64,000 bases of DNA, taken from the NCBI GenBank assembly GCA_014281115.1, contig JACONQ010000006.1, forward strand, positions 2,666,001-2,730,000, given 5' to 3'. Positions within the stretch are counted from its first letter, which is position 1, and every line of letters begins with the position of its first letter. Below are positions 11,483-23,018 of the stretch, one piece after another. The notes beneath the pieces were generated by a model. It was not told the DNA's origin. It was given only the letters and a program-made list of their open reading frames with translations, and made no database searches. Source of the stretch: Laburnicola sp. R22_1 (taxonomy: Eukaryota > Ascomycota > Dothideomycetes > Pleosporales > Didymosphaeriaceae). The translations under genes were made by a program, and so were the position numbers.

Positions 11483-12953
11483 CTAGTCCACAGCATTCTC
11501 CGGCTTCTTAGCCCAAACAACATAATAATTATGCTGCAGCAACATCCTCGGATTCTTCAACTCCTTGCGCAAATCCGCGCACAGCACCTTGACCTCATCC
11601 GGAGTCCACCCCCACGCATTCTGGTATATCCTCGTCGTCAGCGCCTCCAGATTATCCAGGTACTGCAGCAGGTTGAAGGCGCCGATTTCCTTGAGCCGCT
11701 TGTCTTTGGGCCAGGTCCCGACGGGGAAGGGGAACGTGCGCGATTCGATGTTGGTGAAGCCGGCTTCTCGGACCCAGCCTTCGAGCCGTGGGCTAGGGGG
11801 GGAGGGTTAGCTTGCATGTAGCGAGGGAGATGAGGGGGGAGGGTATACCCTGGATCAGGTTCGTTGCCGACCTTGCGGAGGCCGTCGGCGAGTTGGTGCG
11901 CCCATTGGCCGAGTTTGGATTCTTTGGTGTATTCACCGCCGCGCGTGTAGAATATCGTGTCGAAGTCTGACGCTCGTTAGCGAGGTCACAATTGCGTAGT
12001 GATCAACGTACCTTGGAACTCGACCCATCCACCAGGCTTCACAAACCTGCCTCATTGTAAGTATAGTCACTCAATCGACAAGAGGGCTTCACTGACTTGA
12101 AACATTGCCGCATCAATTTGGGCCAGTCTTTGATGGAGCACGCGAGGTAGCGAACATGGATGTAGTCGAACTTGGTAGAGTAGACCCACTCTTCCTCCAG
12201 GTCGTCGACTTCGAATTTGACATTGGGCGGGACAAGGGTCGGCTGTATGGGGCTAATATCGTTGCCGAGAATCTCGGCAGAGGGGTACTTGTCGCCCATG
12301 TCAATTGCCCAAATACCGGTGCCGGTGCCCACGTCTAATATCCTCTGGGGATTGTCGCCGATAGGCGCGAGGTGGAGTTCGCCGCTCAGACTCAATGTCT
12401 GGATGTGGTGGTAGAGGTCTAGCCTGTCGTTCTCTTCCTTTGCTAAGGTCAGTAGACAGTCATTTGCTCACAGCAGAAGATGCGTACATCGTCGTTGGGC
12501 CAAAAATACGTCGCTTCGTCTTTGTATCCATGGTAGCGTCGGCCGTTCTCGAAGCGGTAGCTGCGCACGTCAACATGCGGTCTTGATTCTAGTTTATTGC
12601 CAGAAATACTCACTTCAGCACCGTGGATTTGAGTGACGTGGTATAACTCTCCCTGTGGATCGCAAACGTGTCAGGTCGTACGACTGGCTGTTTCATGCCA
12701 CGCCGGACTTACAAATCGTCTCCATACGCCGAATCACCGTCTGCATCGACCTTCGAGTTCGTCAGTGTGAAGCGCTACAAGCACTGCTCTTCCCACCGAC
12801 CTCAACCGCCTCGGCCTCAACGTGGACGGCCGGAACGTTCAAGTTCTGCGCGTCAGGACTTGCAGGCGCAGGACTGCCAGCCGCAGGTGGAGGACTGGCA
12901 GCAGCAGGCGTCGGACTGCCTGTAGGGACAGGGTCTTTCGGAGGAGACGCCAT
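11483..12953 (-). CDS. LaeA-like SAM-dependent methyltransferase, 368 aa, eight exons
   Basis: Exons (minus strand): 12953-12801, 12750-12713, 12652-12614, 12560-12488, 12437-12097, 12046-12012, 11966-11849, 11792-11483; 1107 nt in total, an exact multiple of three, with all introns 45-56 nt. The start is an Ala/Pro/Ser-rich disordered leader (MASPPKDPVPTG). It is followed by DADGDSAYGDD, YRFENGRRYHGYKD and the SAM-binding motif ILDVGTGTGIWAIDM near residues 134-148, then acidic VDDLEEEW, KPGGWVEFQDFD, and a C-terminal GWTPDEVKVLCADLRKEL segment ending VVWAKKPENAVD. This is the fungal methyltransferase family related to LaeA. Most members are of unknown substrate, often linked to secondary metabolism; none of that can be shown here. 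It looks intact. Confidence 0.88.
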
Positions 12954-13505
12954 TGGCACCCACCGGCTCTCGAAGACAAAAAATCTCGAGGGTCACAGGT
13001 CGCGATCGCAAGCGGTGGCCGGGCCTGTGGAGTAGTTATGTGAAGGAAGCGGTTGCGGGTGGGGCCCTGTCAATCTGTCGACGGCCCAATCGCGTATCGG
13101 CGGCTGTCCGTCCACACCGCATCCCTTTGTTCCCACGAATCCCACCATGTCCAGCGATCTGCACCGGATCCGGGATCTCCTCCGATGACAGACGACAGAC
13201 GCCAGACGCCAGACGCCAGACGACAGATGCCAGTCGCTCGTTCGAGATTAGGCGCGCGGGCGGCGGGAACCGCTGGAAAGTCGAAATCGCCCGTGGGTGG
13301 TGTCACTCCACTTGTCACTCACTGCCCACCGGAATCAAGTGGGGTTCACGGCGTGGCAGCACGGGACACGTCAAGCGGGCCGTGAATTGCGAAGGGAGAA
13401 CGGCTGTCTCCGTGCGGGCCTTCTACATGTCGTCCAAACGAGCGCCACCTATCTAATTCTTCACACTGCGCCCACCTGTCCAGCTTAGCTCAATAACGAC
13501 GAAAT
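12954..13505. other. Promoter region of the methyltransferase gene plus spacer
   Basis: G+C-rich upstream region of the minus-strand methyltransferase, containing the minisatellite at 13186-13232. Plus-strand frames here have no recognisable domain and look spurious. Confidence 0.45.
13186..13232 (+). repeat. Short minisatellite, about 7-bp GACGCCA-type units
   Basis: Tandem GACAGAC/GACGCCA units. Likely slippage product about 230 bp upstream of the methyltransferase start. Confidence 0.7.
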
Positions 13506-13997
13506 ATGACATCACCCCTCCACCGCATGCAGCTCAGCATACCCAGAACCCCTTCTCCGCCGTGCCTCCCCCCAATATCCCTCTCCCCTTCAACAACACG
13601 GCTACTGGCCACCCGTCTGGCACCAGGCACTATGATGCACACCTCAGCCGCTCCAATCATCCCACGCAACAATCCCCTTCGGGTCGGACTCGCCGTCCCC
13701 GCCTTGGTGTCGCTGGTGTATGCAGCCATACACGCCGGTCCACTCACCTTCTGCCCACAAGCGATATCTCCGCTCGGCCTATCTTGCAAGGGAACCGACT
13801 GCTCCATCCGTCTCTTCTACATGCACGCCGGACTGCAGTGCGCTCTCTTGGGCGCTTTATTAATCGCGTGGGTAAATGTCGGGCTGGGCTCCAAGAGTTT
13901 GGCTGTGGCGCATACAGACAAAGAGAGACACCATGTACATTCTCTTCGTCTCTGTATAATAAGCAACGAAACCGGGGCGATGAATAGTCTGGATTAG
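13506..13997 (+). CDS. Hypothetical small protein with two hydrophobic segments
   Basis: 163 codons from the ATG at 13506; a later ATG at 13632 (MMHTSAAP) would give a shorter product. Two stretches look membrane-spanning: LRVGLAVPALVSLVYAAIHA, and ALLGALLIAWVNVGLG after a Cys-containing loop (CPQAISPLGLSCKGTDC). No family recognised. The frame overlaps a rival open frame in the same region, so the call rests only on the hydrophobicity pattern. It may be chance. Confidence 0.3.
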   Translation: MTSPLHRMQLSIPRTPSPPCLPPISLSPSTTRLLATRLAPGTMMHTSAAPIIPRNNPLRVGLAVPALVSLVYAAIHAGPLTFCPQAISPLGLSCKGTDCSIRLFYMHAGLQCALLGALLIAWVNVGLGSKSLAVAHTDKERHHVHSLRLCIISNETGAMNSLD

Positions 13998-14722
13998 ATA
14001 AGAGCCTCTAACAAGTCCCTAAAGCGGGGATAGCGCCTCGCAGAAAAAATATGGCAGGGATAGATCGCCGAAGGGAGCAGAGGAATCCTAGCGCCTGTGG
14101 ATACATGTCCACGTGCCCCCGCTGTAATCGACCGGCTCACTGCATAGCCAAGACTTCATCTCGCGCAGCTCTCCAAACTCTATACCTCCCATAGGTATAG
14201 CTAAAACGTCAGTATACTATTTTATACAACAACTATTACAATTAACATATTCTACTAACTACCTGCATCACTCCACATAACCTCAAATTCTTAACTAGAA
14301 CCTTCCCCTAACAAAAATCCATTCCTACAAAATATAATTTGCAATACCATCATCACCAGGTCTAGAACCACGGACGATAGATAGATAGATACCTAGCGAC
14401 ATGATTCCCCAACAGCCAGCCCTTCAGGCACTCAATCAGACATACATATATGATAATAATATAGGGCTTGCATACATCGAAACTTTTTCCCGTAACATGA
14501 TCAAAATACAAGATGCACGAGGAGCCGTCATCATCCACGTAAGGCACCATGCAAGACACGCCGCAAGAAAAGACAAATCAGGCCGTTATCGACTCACCCC
14601 CAGTCACAACCCGTGGACGTAAGTAGTGTCATTCTAGCCCCTTTTGTCCTTTGAGAAATAATATGCCACACCAAATAAAGGCCTTGCCACGCACGTCAAA
14701 TACACACATACATCGTATGCTC
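13998..14722. other. Intergenic, 3' side of the KH-domain gene
   Basis: Moderately A+T rich, with a GATA microsatellite near 14377-14392. It probably includes the 3' untranslated region of the minus-strand KH gene. No gene supported. Confidence 0.5.
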
Positions 14723-17700
14723 CTAGTGGCCGCCATTGCCAGCCTTGGATATAATGTCCAAAATCATTTGCTTCGCCTCTTCGCACCCCTCCTTCGTACC
14801 CACAATCTCGATCGCCTCATCCTTGGCCTGGTCGCGCGGAACCTGCACTTTGGTACCTGTCTTCTTGCGGATGTTGTTGATTGTGCTACCGCCCGGGCCG
14901 ACAACAAGTCTGTAGCTACGCGGGTCTGGAAGGATAAGGTAGCCGGTCGCGGAGGGCTTGGAAGCAGTCTCGATGGCTGATTCCAACATTTGACGAGCCT
15001 TGGGGAGGTTGTCAGCTGGGCCGCGCAGGACCCACGGAATGGTGGCGGACGTGTCGGCATCAGCCGCGGGAGCGTTGTTTTCAACAATCTCCCACGAGTG
15101 TGCATCTGCTCCAGCGGTAGTGTCGTCGGTAATGAGGGGGAGAGCGCCGTTAGCACCCTTGCGAGACTTGCCGCCCTGCTCTTGGTTTGGCCTAAGGGGC
15201 AATTGCTGGCCAGCGTGGTCAACAGTAACCTTGTGCTCGTTGCGGAGACGGCGGAAGAACTGTCCGTTGTCCGAGATGACGTGGTGTAGGTGACGTGGTA
15301 CCTGGACCGTCTCACCCTCCTGACCCTTGACCATGCCGAGAATGTGTTCCTTAGCCTTCTCAACGTGGTCGGGCAGACCGGCGATCTTGACTTGGGAGCG
15401 TGCGGCACCAGTAGTCGACTGCTTGGGGATGTCTAGCTGGACGGCGAACTTCTCTTCTAGAGACCGGCGAGTCTCGCCACCGCGGCCAATAAGCAGCCTG
15501 TGTTTGTCAGGTGAGATCTCCAAAATCTCGGTGACCTGGTTTTCGAGAGTGGACACCTGAGCTTGCAGTGAAGCGATAATCTTCTCAACAACGTTCTTCG
15601 GACCTTCCACACGAATCTTGGAGTCGTCGGACTCGGCACGAGGAAAACGGACCATGCGAGCTAAGTCTCGTGAGTTATCGGGCCCACCTGCAGCAGTAAC
15701 AATCTGGCGAATGTTGGAGCCGCTACCTCCGATGAGAGTTCGGTGATGTTTCCTATCCACATCGAGAGTCTTCACGACGGTGTCATCAAAGACCTTGGCG
15801 CGCTCCTGGAGGATCTTTTTGGCCTCCTCGACTTGCTTCTTGGTGCCCTTGAGCTTGATCTCGGCGCGGCCAGAGAGATCAGCAGCATCGCGAGCGCCAG
15901 GGACATCTATCTGGCAACCGGTGGCGAGTCGTAGGTTCTCCATCTCCCGACCACCAGATCCAATCAGTTGAGGAACCTGACTCTGTGCAACGAATACGCT
16001 ATCGGTGTTCGAGTTGTCTGTAGTCCACTGCAAGAGGTTCAAAAGCTCATCCCGAGCCTCGTCTGCACCTTTGCGCGGACCACGAATCGTGACCTCATCA
16101 GGAGCTTGAGCGCGGAAGTTGCGCTGGGAAGAACCTTCACCGGTGGCCTCGTCGTCGTTGTTTGCATGAGAGCGAGGGAAGTTGATCCGGACGTTATAGC
16201 GATCCTGAAGACGGTTCACTTGACTTCCTTTGGCACCGATCAAGTCGCGATGGAATTGAGGCTTGATCTTGAGGATGTGTGTAGTCTCATCCTCCAGGCG
16301 CTTTGCAAGAGACAGAATGTGAGCCTTGCAGGCGTTGGCCTTGGCTTGGGGACCCTTCAGTTCGACTTTGCCATCGTTGACCTGGATCTCGACATCAAAC
16401 TCCTCACGCAATTTGCGGATGTTTTCGCCGCGCTTGCCAATGAGGAAGTTGGCGAATTTCTGAGGGAAGTCGAACGAGGTGGTGTAACCTCGCTCAAGCT
16501 CGTCCTTCTCTTCCTGCTCAATAAAAGCAAGGATCTTGGCATACAAATCCTCGACGGAGTTGGAAGGTCCACGAATGCCGAAGTTGTTCTCAGATGCGCT
16601 AGCTTGCTGTCGCCGGTTACCAAAAAGCAACTGTACAGGGATCTGATCACGAGGGAGGGCTTGCTGTTCCTTCTCAACGAAGCGCTGCACCTTGGGGTGG
16701 AATTTAGAATGCGCCTCAACATCCCGGGAAACAAGTTCGTGCTGGTTGCTTGTAAGACCTTGTATGAATTGTTGAGCTTCTTTCAAGGCATTCTGGTATG
16801 CCTGCACATCGGCCGCGGGCGGTGCTCCGCGAGGAATGACATAATCATCGTAAGGGGTAGAGCCCTCATATACCAGAATGAGTTCTGGCGAGTCCTCGTT
16901 CTCGTCTGGGAAGACAATGTGCACACCCATGTTGTCGCGGACGTGCTGCGCATTGCGTTGCTGCAAATGCTGGTGGTAGAACGGATCCACATTGACAGTG
17001 GAAAATCGGGACGGAGGGTGGCTGGCGAATACGCTCATGATATCGCCGCGGGCCTTCTGCGTATCCTTGGCTTCCCTGCCATAGATCTCCCAAGCTGTCG
17101 GTCCGTCACGATCGGTGGGAGCAACGATGCTGGTATTGTGGATGCGTTCAAGCTCTTTCACAAGCTCGCGTTGCTGGAGATAGCGCGTCAAGTTACGGGC
17201 ATGCGCCTGGGCGTTTGGTCCACGATGTTCGCGGGTGCTATCAGCCATTGCCGACTGCATGCTATAAGCGATGTCTTCGAGCTTATCCACGCCTGCCTGA
17301 ATCTTGTCGGGTGGCCCAACGACGTAGATGTTCTCGCTCGGGTCGGAGCTAGGTGGTACTATGATGCTGCAACCGGTCTCTTCGAGGAAGTCATGGAGTG
17401 AGTAGCCACGCTCACCCGCAATGAATTGATGCCGACCACGCTCAACGGACCGCTGCTCGATTGCCAACTGCTGGCGCAATTGCTGCACACGGCGCTGAAG
17501 CTCAGCCTGGACCTGCTGTGCGGCTTCCCGATCTCCCGAGATCTGAATAGGGTACTTCGCTTGCGGAACGAACGGGACTGGCTGGTTACGAGGAGCTTGA
17601 GCAGGGGCTTGGGAATCCCAGGTGTGGTAGTGGGGGATCTGGACGCGGACATCCCGGCCATTCTCAAGACCACCGACGTGAGCGTTGCGAGGACCAGCAA

Positions 17701-18724
17701 GGAAGGGGTAGTATTCGGCGGGGATGTCCTTAAGACGGAGGTTGACGGTGGAAGTGCGCTCGTTTACGATGGACATGATTTCGCGGCGGGCCATCTCAGC
17801 AGTCAGCGCGTTTCCTTCGATGATGACATCAATTTCAGCGTCTTCATCTTCCACGTCTTGCTTCGGGACTTGGATGCGGGCACCCGAGCGCTTGCTGATT
17901 TCCTGGATCTTGGCTCCTTGACGACCGATGATGAAGGGACGAACCGAGGCAGGGATTTGGACCTTGACAGATTGCTAGGTGGTGTAAGCTTTGGGCATGC
18001 ACTATGTGTCTGCACATACCTTGGAGCCAACCTCATTAGCAACATCCTTGAGGGACTGGCGAACAGCATCGACAGAACCAGTCGACTCGAAGATGATACC
18101 ACTGGGACCCTGCTTGACCTCGAGCTTGGCCTTGGAGCGCTTGTTTATATCCCGGACAATCTCATTTACGGGCTTCTTTAGCTCCGTGCGCGACATGATC
18201 TGGGACGGATGGAAGGTAATACGCTCGGTGTGCTTGCCGGGAAGAGCCATGGTTGGGAGTGCTGGACCACGTGTGACGGGCAACGAGGCAGCAGCCGTCA
18301 TACCGGAAGCCGGGGTTGAGGCACGAGAGGTGGCATTGCTAGGCGTAGCACCAGTGCCGTTGACTCCATTCGTGCTGACCGACGCCGGCTTCTTACCCCA
18401 GGCGGGCGCAACAGGGGCCTGCGCACGCGGCTTGACAGGGCCCAGGGCCGGGAAAGCCTCCTCGGACGCAGTGTTGAGCGCGGCGGGCTTTTTCGGGGCA
18501 GCGGCACCATCTGCCTTCTGCTTACCGGCAGCCTTCTCGCTCAAGGGCGCAGCCGAGGCGTCGGGAGTGTCTGGCTTGGAGGCAGCCGATGGAGGAGGAT
18601 GAGCGAGATCCTCCTCGTCCGGCACATCCTCGACCGTGGCATGGTGGTCGTGCTCGGCCATCAGCTTCTGGGCGGGCGTGAGACCCTCGACAGAGCTGCC
18701 GGTAGCAACTGCTTCAGATGCCAT
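14723..18724 (-). CDS. Vigilin/Scp160-type multi-KH RNA-binding protein, 1318 aa
   Basis: Two exons, 18724-18020 and 17974-14723 (45-nt intron, GTATGT...CTAG, phase 0), totalling 3957 nt. The N-terminal 200 residues are Ala/Pro-rich and low in complexity. A long series of KH domains follows. Canonical GxxG loops are seen in IIGRQGAK (about residue 250), LIGKRGEN, LIGAKGSQ, LIGSGGRE, LIGGSGSN, LIGRGGET and VVGPGGST (near the C-terminus). Further degenerate KH units lie between them, such as FIAGERGYSLHDF and HVISDNGQFF. Vigilin family proteins bind mRNA and ribosomes at the endoplasmic reticulum and polysomes, and the length matches fungal members. The frame is intact and clearly under constraint; long antisense frames over it are shadows. 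Confidence 0.95.
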
Positions 18725-19377
18725 TTTCAGATAACCGTTCGCTTTAACCAAAGGGTGATTCGTGTAGACGGTGGGGTGAGGGTGCTACGAGAGCAGCGCC
18801 ACGATGGGTTGAGGCAAAGGGGATGCGGGCGGTGGTTGAGGTTTTTGTCTGTGAGCGAGAGAAAAGTCAGCGGCCAGTCTGATGAAGCGGAAGGATGGGG
18901 AGCCTCGAGGTCGGGCCTGTGGGCAATGCGCGTACCAGAATTCACTGCAGCTAGCAATGGTGGGCGCAGTCACAAGGAAGAATGGGAGTGGGAGTGCGGC
19001 TCAGTAGGCCATAATGCGAAGAGCAGGAAAGTGAGGGGGGTTCAATTGCAGGCTGCGGGGAGTGTAGAGGCGCAAGGTGAGGAGACGGGGACGGCACTGA
19101 AGATGTTTCAAGTGTTCGATGAGCTTCGGTCGAGGCGCCAAGTCGGCGGATCCCTGCATATCGGTAGCTTACCTTTGCCCCCGTTTGGCCCGAGTAGGGG
19201 CCCCGTCACCCGTCACCCGTCACCCGTCATCCGTCACCGTGGTGGGCCGTTTGGCCTCTTGGAATGCGCCACTTATTACCCTCCCGCGTTCTGGGAGCCT
19301 GTCTTTCCGCAATCACAGATCGACTTTCCAAACGAAGCAGTGAAATTCCTTGCATTGGACGGCAGTGAGGATGCTCT
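18725..19377. other. Upstream region of the KH-domain gene
   Basis: Contains the promoter and 5' untranslated region of the KH gene (reading leftwards) and the CCGTCAC minisatellite. A plus-strand frame of 260 codons here has no recognisable domain and low-complexity content; I regard it as spurious. Confidence 0.5.
19203..19237 (+). repeat. Heptamer minisatellite (CCGTCAC), five units
   Basis: Five consecutive 7-bp units, the fourth with one change (CCGTCAT). Confidence 0.85.
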
Positions 19378-20255
19378 CTAAAGAATACCTAGGTAGATCC
19401 AGACTTGCCCCTTTATACCTGCCGCCTCCGCAACTTTCTCCCACATTTCCTTCATGGTCTCTTTGCTATGTCGGAATATGGTCCTATGCTCTCCCCCTTC
19501 ACACATCGGCGGTTGGAGAACAAGCTCTCCAGCATCAAGTCTTCCTGTCTGTGTACCAAAGACTGTTGAAAGGGGAGCATTCTTGAGCAATCGGAGCAGA
19601 TTCTCGCAGGCCCTCTCCTGGCTCTCGAGCGAAAACACATGGAGAAACATAGCTATGTGGAATCATATCCCACGATCCCCCTCGATTTCGCCAAGTCATC
19701 CGTATCAGAGAAGATATCTCCGACAATAAAATGCGAGGCGTCGAAGGGGTCCTGGTCCCTGAAAAGCTGATGCCCAGCTGCCTCAAAAGCGGGAAACACA
19801 TCAGCACCATACAGACTGGAGAGAGGAGCCCCATCATATGCGAGCGTGCAAAGATCTTGTCCAAGACAGGTGCCGAGGTCAAGAAATTTGAGCGGTGTGC
19901 TGGTCGTATTGTCCTTCAAGCGAGCGAGGACTTTTTCGTAATCAAGGTGGCGCAAGATACCTTGCTCGATGAGCCAGAACTCGCCTATACATGGCCAAGG
20001 GAAGACCTCCCACGACTCTTCGCGCTATTTGTCAAATCAGCAAATGACTCTAATCGTAGTATTACTCACACTTTGATAGATGTGTGGGATGACGTCTTCT
20101 GGCGCCATACCACTCCAGTCTTCGAGCAGTTTCCGAAAGGATGGCGTCAGCTTGTGCTCAAAGCTCTGGGTATACCAGGGCATCTTCTTCGAGCGAGCCA
20201 TGTGCTCCTGTGGAAGGTTCTTCCATTGCGAGACCTCGGACACCATGGTGCTCAT
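19378..20255 (-). pseudogene. SAM-dependent methyltransferase of the fungal meroterpenoid (AusD-like) family, two frameshifts
   Basis: Exon 1 is 20255-20070 and the intron 20069-20025 (GTGAGT donor, TAG acceptor). Exon 2 is 20024-19378. The protein reads WYTQSFEHKLTP, then WEVFPWPCIGEF, the SAM motif FLDLGTCLGQDL, YGADVFPAFEAAGHQLFRD, then FLHVFSLESQERAC and GTQTGRLDAGELV. Two extra bases break the frame: a fifth base in the C-run 19677-19681 and a doubled G at 19659-19660. Removing both gives 276 codons plus a stop. The family includes methyltransferases of fungal meroterpenoid clusters, but no cluster is seen here. The alternative to a pseudogene is two homopolymer sequencing errors. Confidence 0.75.
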
Positions 20256-20644
20256 GCTTCGTTCAAATGGTAGTGCAAGACGCCCCGAAGAGTTGCTTGT
20301 ATTTATGCCTCAGAAAGTTTAATATGGCCCTATTAACAAAAGCTACAGAGCAGAGCCAAGCACATATAAGTTTCCAATCGGAAGAGGAGGGGCACCAAAT
20401 GACGTCGCAGGCTGACTGCAGGCGACATCGCTTCGTGGATCTTGCTTCGTGGGCGGTTGTCGAACGCTCTTATCGTTTTCATTTATCCGGGCATTACGTA
20501 GTGTTTGTTAAGCAGGCGAAGCTTTTCCCTGAGGGCTTCAGCTGTGCTTATTATCATGCAAGGCGTCTTCGGATTCTCCGACCGACCAATGGAGTTTGAT
20601 TTGTAATATATTCCCCGGGAACGAACGAATTGGCGGACGTTTAC
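20256..20644. other. Intergenic, no gene supported
   Basis: Upstream region of the methyltransferase relic. Short frames only; composition falls towards A+T as the insertion at 20659 is approached. Confidence 0.5.
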
Positions 20645-21518
20645 ATCACGCACAACGGAGGTCTTCAATGCAGACCCGTTAAGTACTTTGTTAAGTTTTA
20701 CATAGTGCACAGTTTAAAGTTAACAATTATATTAATTATTTAGGGTTATCTCTACTTTAAGTCCTTAAGGTCCTAGATCTACCTATTGTCCTACTACTTA
20801 TTAATTTAGTTAATTACAGCCTTATTACTAATAGTAAGGCTGTAGGGCTACCTTATAAGGATAGCGTTAAGGGCATTATATTGCTTTTTAATATAGTTCT
20901 TATCCTTCCTCCCTTATATACCTTCTATTCTTATAAGAGATAGTGCTATAGTTTAGATAGGTATCCTTACTAGCTTAATCCTCTAAGATCTAAAGGTGTA
21001 GTTGCAGCAGCTAGAGCTTTTTAAAGAGCTTGTTATTCTTATTCTTACTAATAATCTTACTTTTCTACTTATAGTATTTCTATAATTTAAGAGAAAGCTT
21101 TTTAAGTTAGTTATAACTATTACGCGTTCTTATGTAAAAGCTAACCGCCTTAGTAGTAGTAATAATAGGAGGACCTATATTAAGGATAGGATTAAGGTAC
21201 TAAGGTATAGATCTTAGGTAGTACAAAGGGCTATTTATTACCTATAGCAATTCTATTATTTTCGCCGCCCTTTAGAACTCTATAGTTAAATAGTAACTCT
21301 AAGGTTACTATCCTATAGTTTACTGTTATATAATTAGCCCTTTACTAATTATACACGTTATACTTTAGCTCCCTACTATAGTTAATCTTAATTGCGCCCT
21401 TTTTTTATATACTTTGGCTGTTAAACCTTAGTTGTGCTTACTGTTAAGTCTTATAATCTGTAAAAGGTTAGGTCGACTATAAACGGATATGAATGAATAA
21501 ATGAATCACGCACAACGG
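20645..21518 (+). mobile_element. Decayed insertion flanked by a 14-bp target duplication, non-LTR-like
   Basis: The 14-mer ATCACGCACAACGG occurs at 20645-20658 and 21505-21518, bracketing 846 bp of A+T-rich, stop-filled sequence. The right end is a simple tetranucleotide-like tail (ATGAATGAATAAATGA). No inverted terminal repeats are seen. A long target duplication with a simple 3' tail is typical of a 5'-truncated LINE or a SINE-like insertion. No reverse-transcriptase motif is readable after the apparent RIP. Confidence 0.6.
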
Positions 21519-21618
21519 CGGGCGCAACATGGGTAATACCTAATTGGGGCTCTCCACTTCCACGGTGCACAACACCCTGCATACATGTGGCACGGGTCGG
21601 CCGTGCGCAACGCTCGGC

Positions 21619-22157
21619 CTAGGATTCATGTTTTTCTGTCGTCACTGCGCCAGTGAAGACCTGCTTTGGTCTCCACAAGCATGGGGGTCGATCCTCTAAA
21701 GCGTTAGGTAAAAGCAAGCCATGGGTTTTGATGACTCATCCATACTTTCTTTCCAGTGAGCCAGTGTACCTGCGCAACGTGCTGTCATTGCCAGAGCAAC
21801 GAAGATGTTTGGGATCAACCCTCTGCATTCTTCGTCAGCACAGTTGCGTATCAGCCTATTTTGCAGGACTTACAAGGCAGCATAAATGAAAGAACCATGC
21901 AAGTCAGCGTTGATGCTGAGATTTTTCGTCGTGAAGTACGGATAAGTTGCTACCGTGCGGTCAATCTCCATCTCATTGTCCAACAATGAGTTTTGCAAAA
22001 GTGCCCCCTTGATGGTAGCCATCAGAGACCTGAGATATTGTATTCGCGGATCAACAGTCTTGTAGACACGATGACCGACACCCATCAGGCTGCACTTCTT
22101 CTTTCCTGAATCCTGGATCAAGAACTGAGAGTCCATGAGCCCAATGCTCTGACGCAC
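21619..22157 (-). pseudogene. C-terminal fragment of citrate synthase with introns retained
   Basis: Three exon segments remain: about 22157-21874, 21822-21746 and 21695-21619, ending in TAG at 21619. Introns at 21873-21823 (GTAAGT...CAG) and 21745-21696 (GTATGG...CTAAC...TAG) join in phase. The protein shows the active-site signature GVGHRVYKTVDPR (citrate-synthase His), NLSINADLHGSFIYAAL, then IPNIFVALAMTARCAGTLAH, and the family C-terminus RPKQVFTG. Everything upstream of the signature (most of a full citrate synthase) is missing, and the stretch before it (IQDSGKKKC) looks shortened. It is a 5'-truncated duplicate. Confidence 0.8.
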
Positions 22158-22290
22158 ATGCTGTTATTCCAAGCGGAGAAATCCTCTTGAATTCTTTCGC
22201 ACGTATAGCATTGCTTTCTATCTGCACACCGTAGGTTATTATGAATTAACAATAGGCATGGACTTGCACTAAACCCCTGGCATAACGGAC

Positions 22291-22556
22291 ACTATCACAC
22301 AGGAGCTGATTGACCCAATCAGCAGCTACCTCAGCCTTGAAGACCTCAAGAATATATTTTTCTTTGCTGCGAGTTCTAAGATGTAGTCGAGCAGAACTTC
22401 ATAACTTTTCAAAGCTACATGTATGTGTTGACTAAAAGCAATGCTGAAAAATTTGTGGATACCTATGGTAGATACAGCAGCCGCAGGTTTAGTTACCTGT
22501 TATATTTGCACTTCAGCACTGGTTTCTGCAAGCTTCTTTCAAACGACGAAGAATGA
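22291..22556 (+). pseudogene. F-box protein relic
   Basis: The frame at 22291-22386 reads an F-box-like ITQELIDPISSYLSLEDLKN segment ending ASSKM and TAG. A second frame at 22416-22556 continues with EKFVDTYGRYSS and YLLYLHFSTG in a way that resembles the part after the F-box. The frame change plus stop make it a broken gene. The first segment is the only recognisable domain. Confidence 0.4.
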
Positions 22557-23018
22557 TGTAATCGTTGGGCATCAGCTAAAGAACCAAATAGATTCTATAA
22601 AGCCTCAACTTATTATTAATAATATTTTTCGACACTTAACCTAGTTGTAAATTAGGTCAAGAGGTAAGTAAGCGAAATATTAATAAGTCAAACACCCACA
22701 GGTCAAGTTACGCAGGGCTCTACGTCCACTACCGGAAGTCAATCCAAGATCACCAGGCACTAGCAAGAAGGACATTGTTGTGGCAATAATAATTGCTACT
22801 AGATTTTACTTCACAAGACCATTGCGCATATGGACCTTGTGTACTAAAGGTGTAACGAGCGGAGCGCTCTCATCGGACCAAGTGACCCCTGAGATACGAA
22901 TGAGGATATGCTATGTCGCGCCCCCACCCCACCAAAATAGCATGTAGAAGACAACCTTCACTCCTTTTCGTGCATGAAACCTCACAGCTTCATATGCCTT
23001 CGCGATTTCCAATCCCAC
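22557..23018. other. Intergenic, no gene supported
   Basis: Mixed composition. Includes the 3' flank of the secreted Cys-rich gene. Short frames only. Confidence 0.5.

Noticed and set aside
12655..13456. Overlapping plus-strand frames across the methyltransferase 5' end
   Set aside because: They overlap the well-supported exon structure on the minus strand, whose eight exons sum to an exact coding length.
15968..17401. 477-codon open frame on the plus strand
   Set aside because: Lies entirely antisense to the multi-KH coding exon, which has many conserved GxxG motifs; the open frame is a by-product of its codon use.
17426..19381. Several long plus-strand frames over the KH gene's 5' half and promoter
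   Set aside because: Antisense shadows or low-complexity frames with no domain, no convincing start context and no splice logic.
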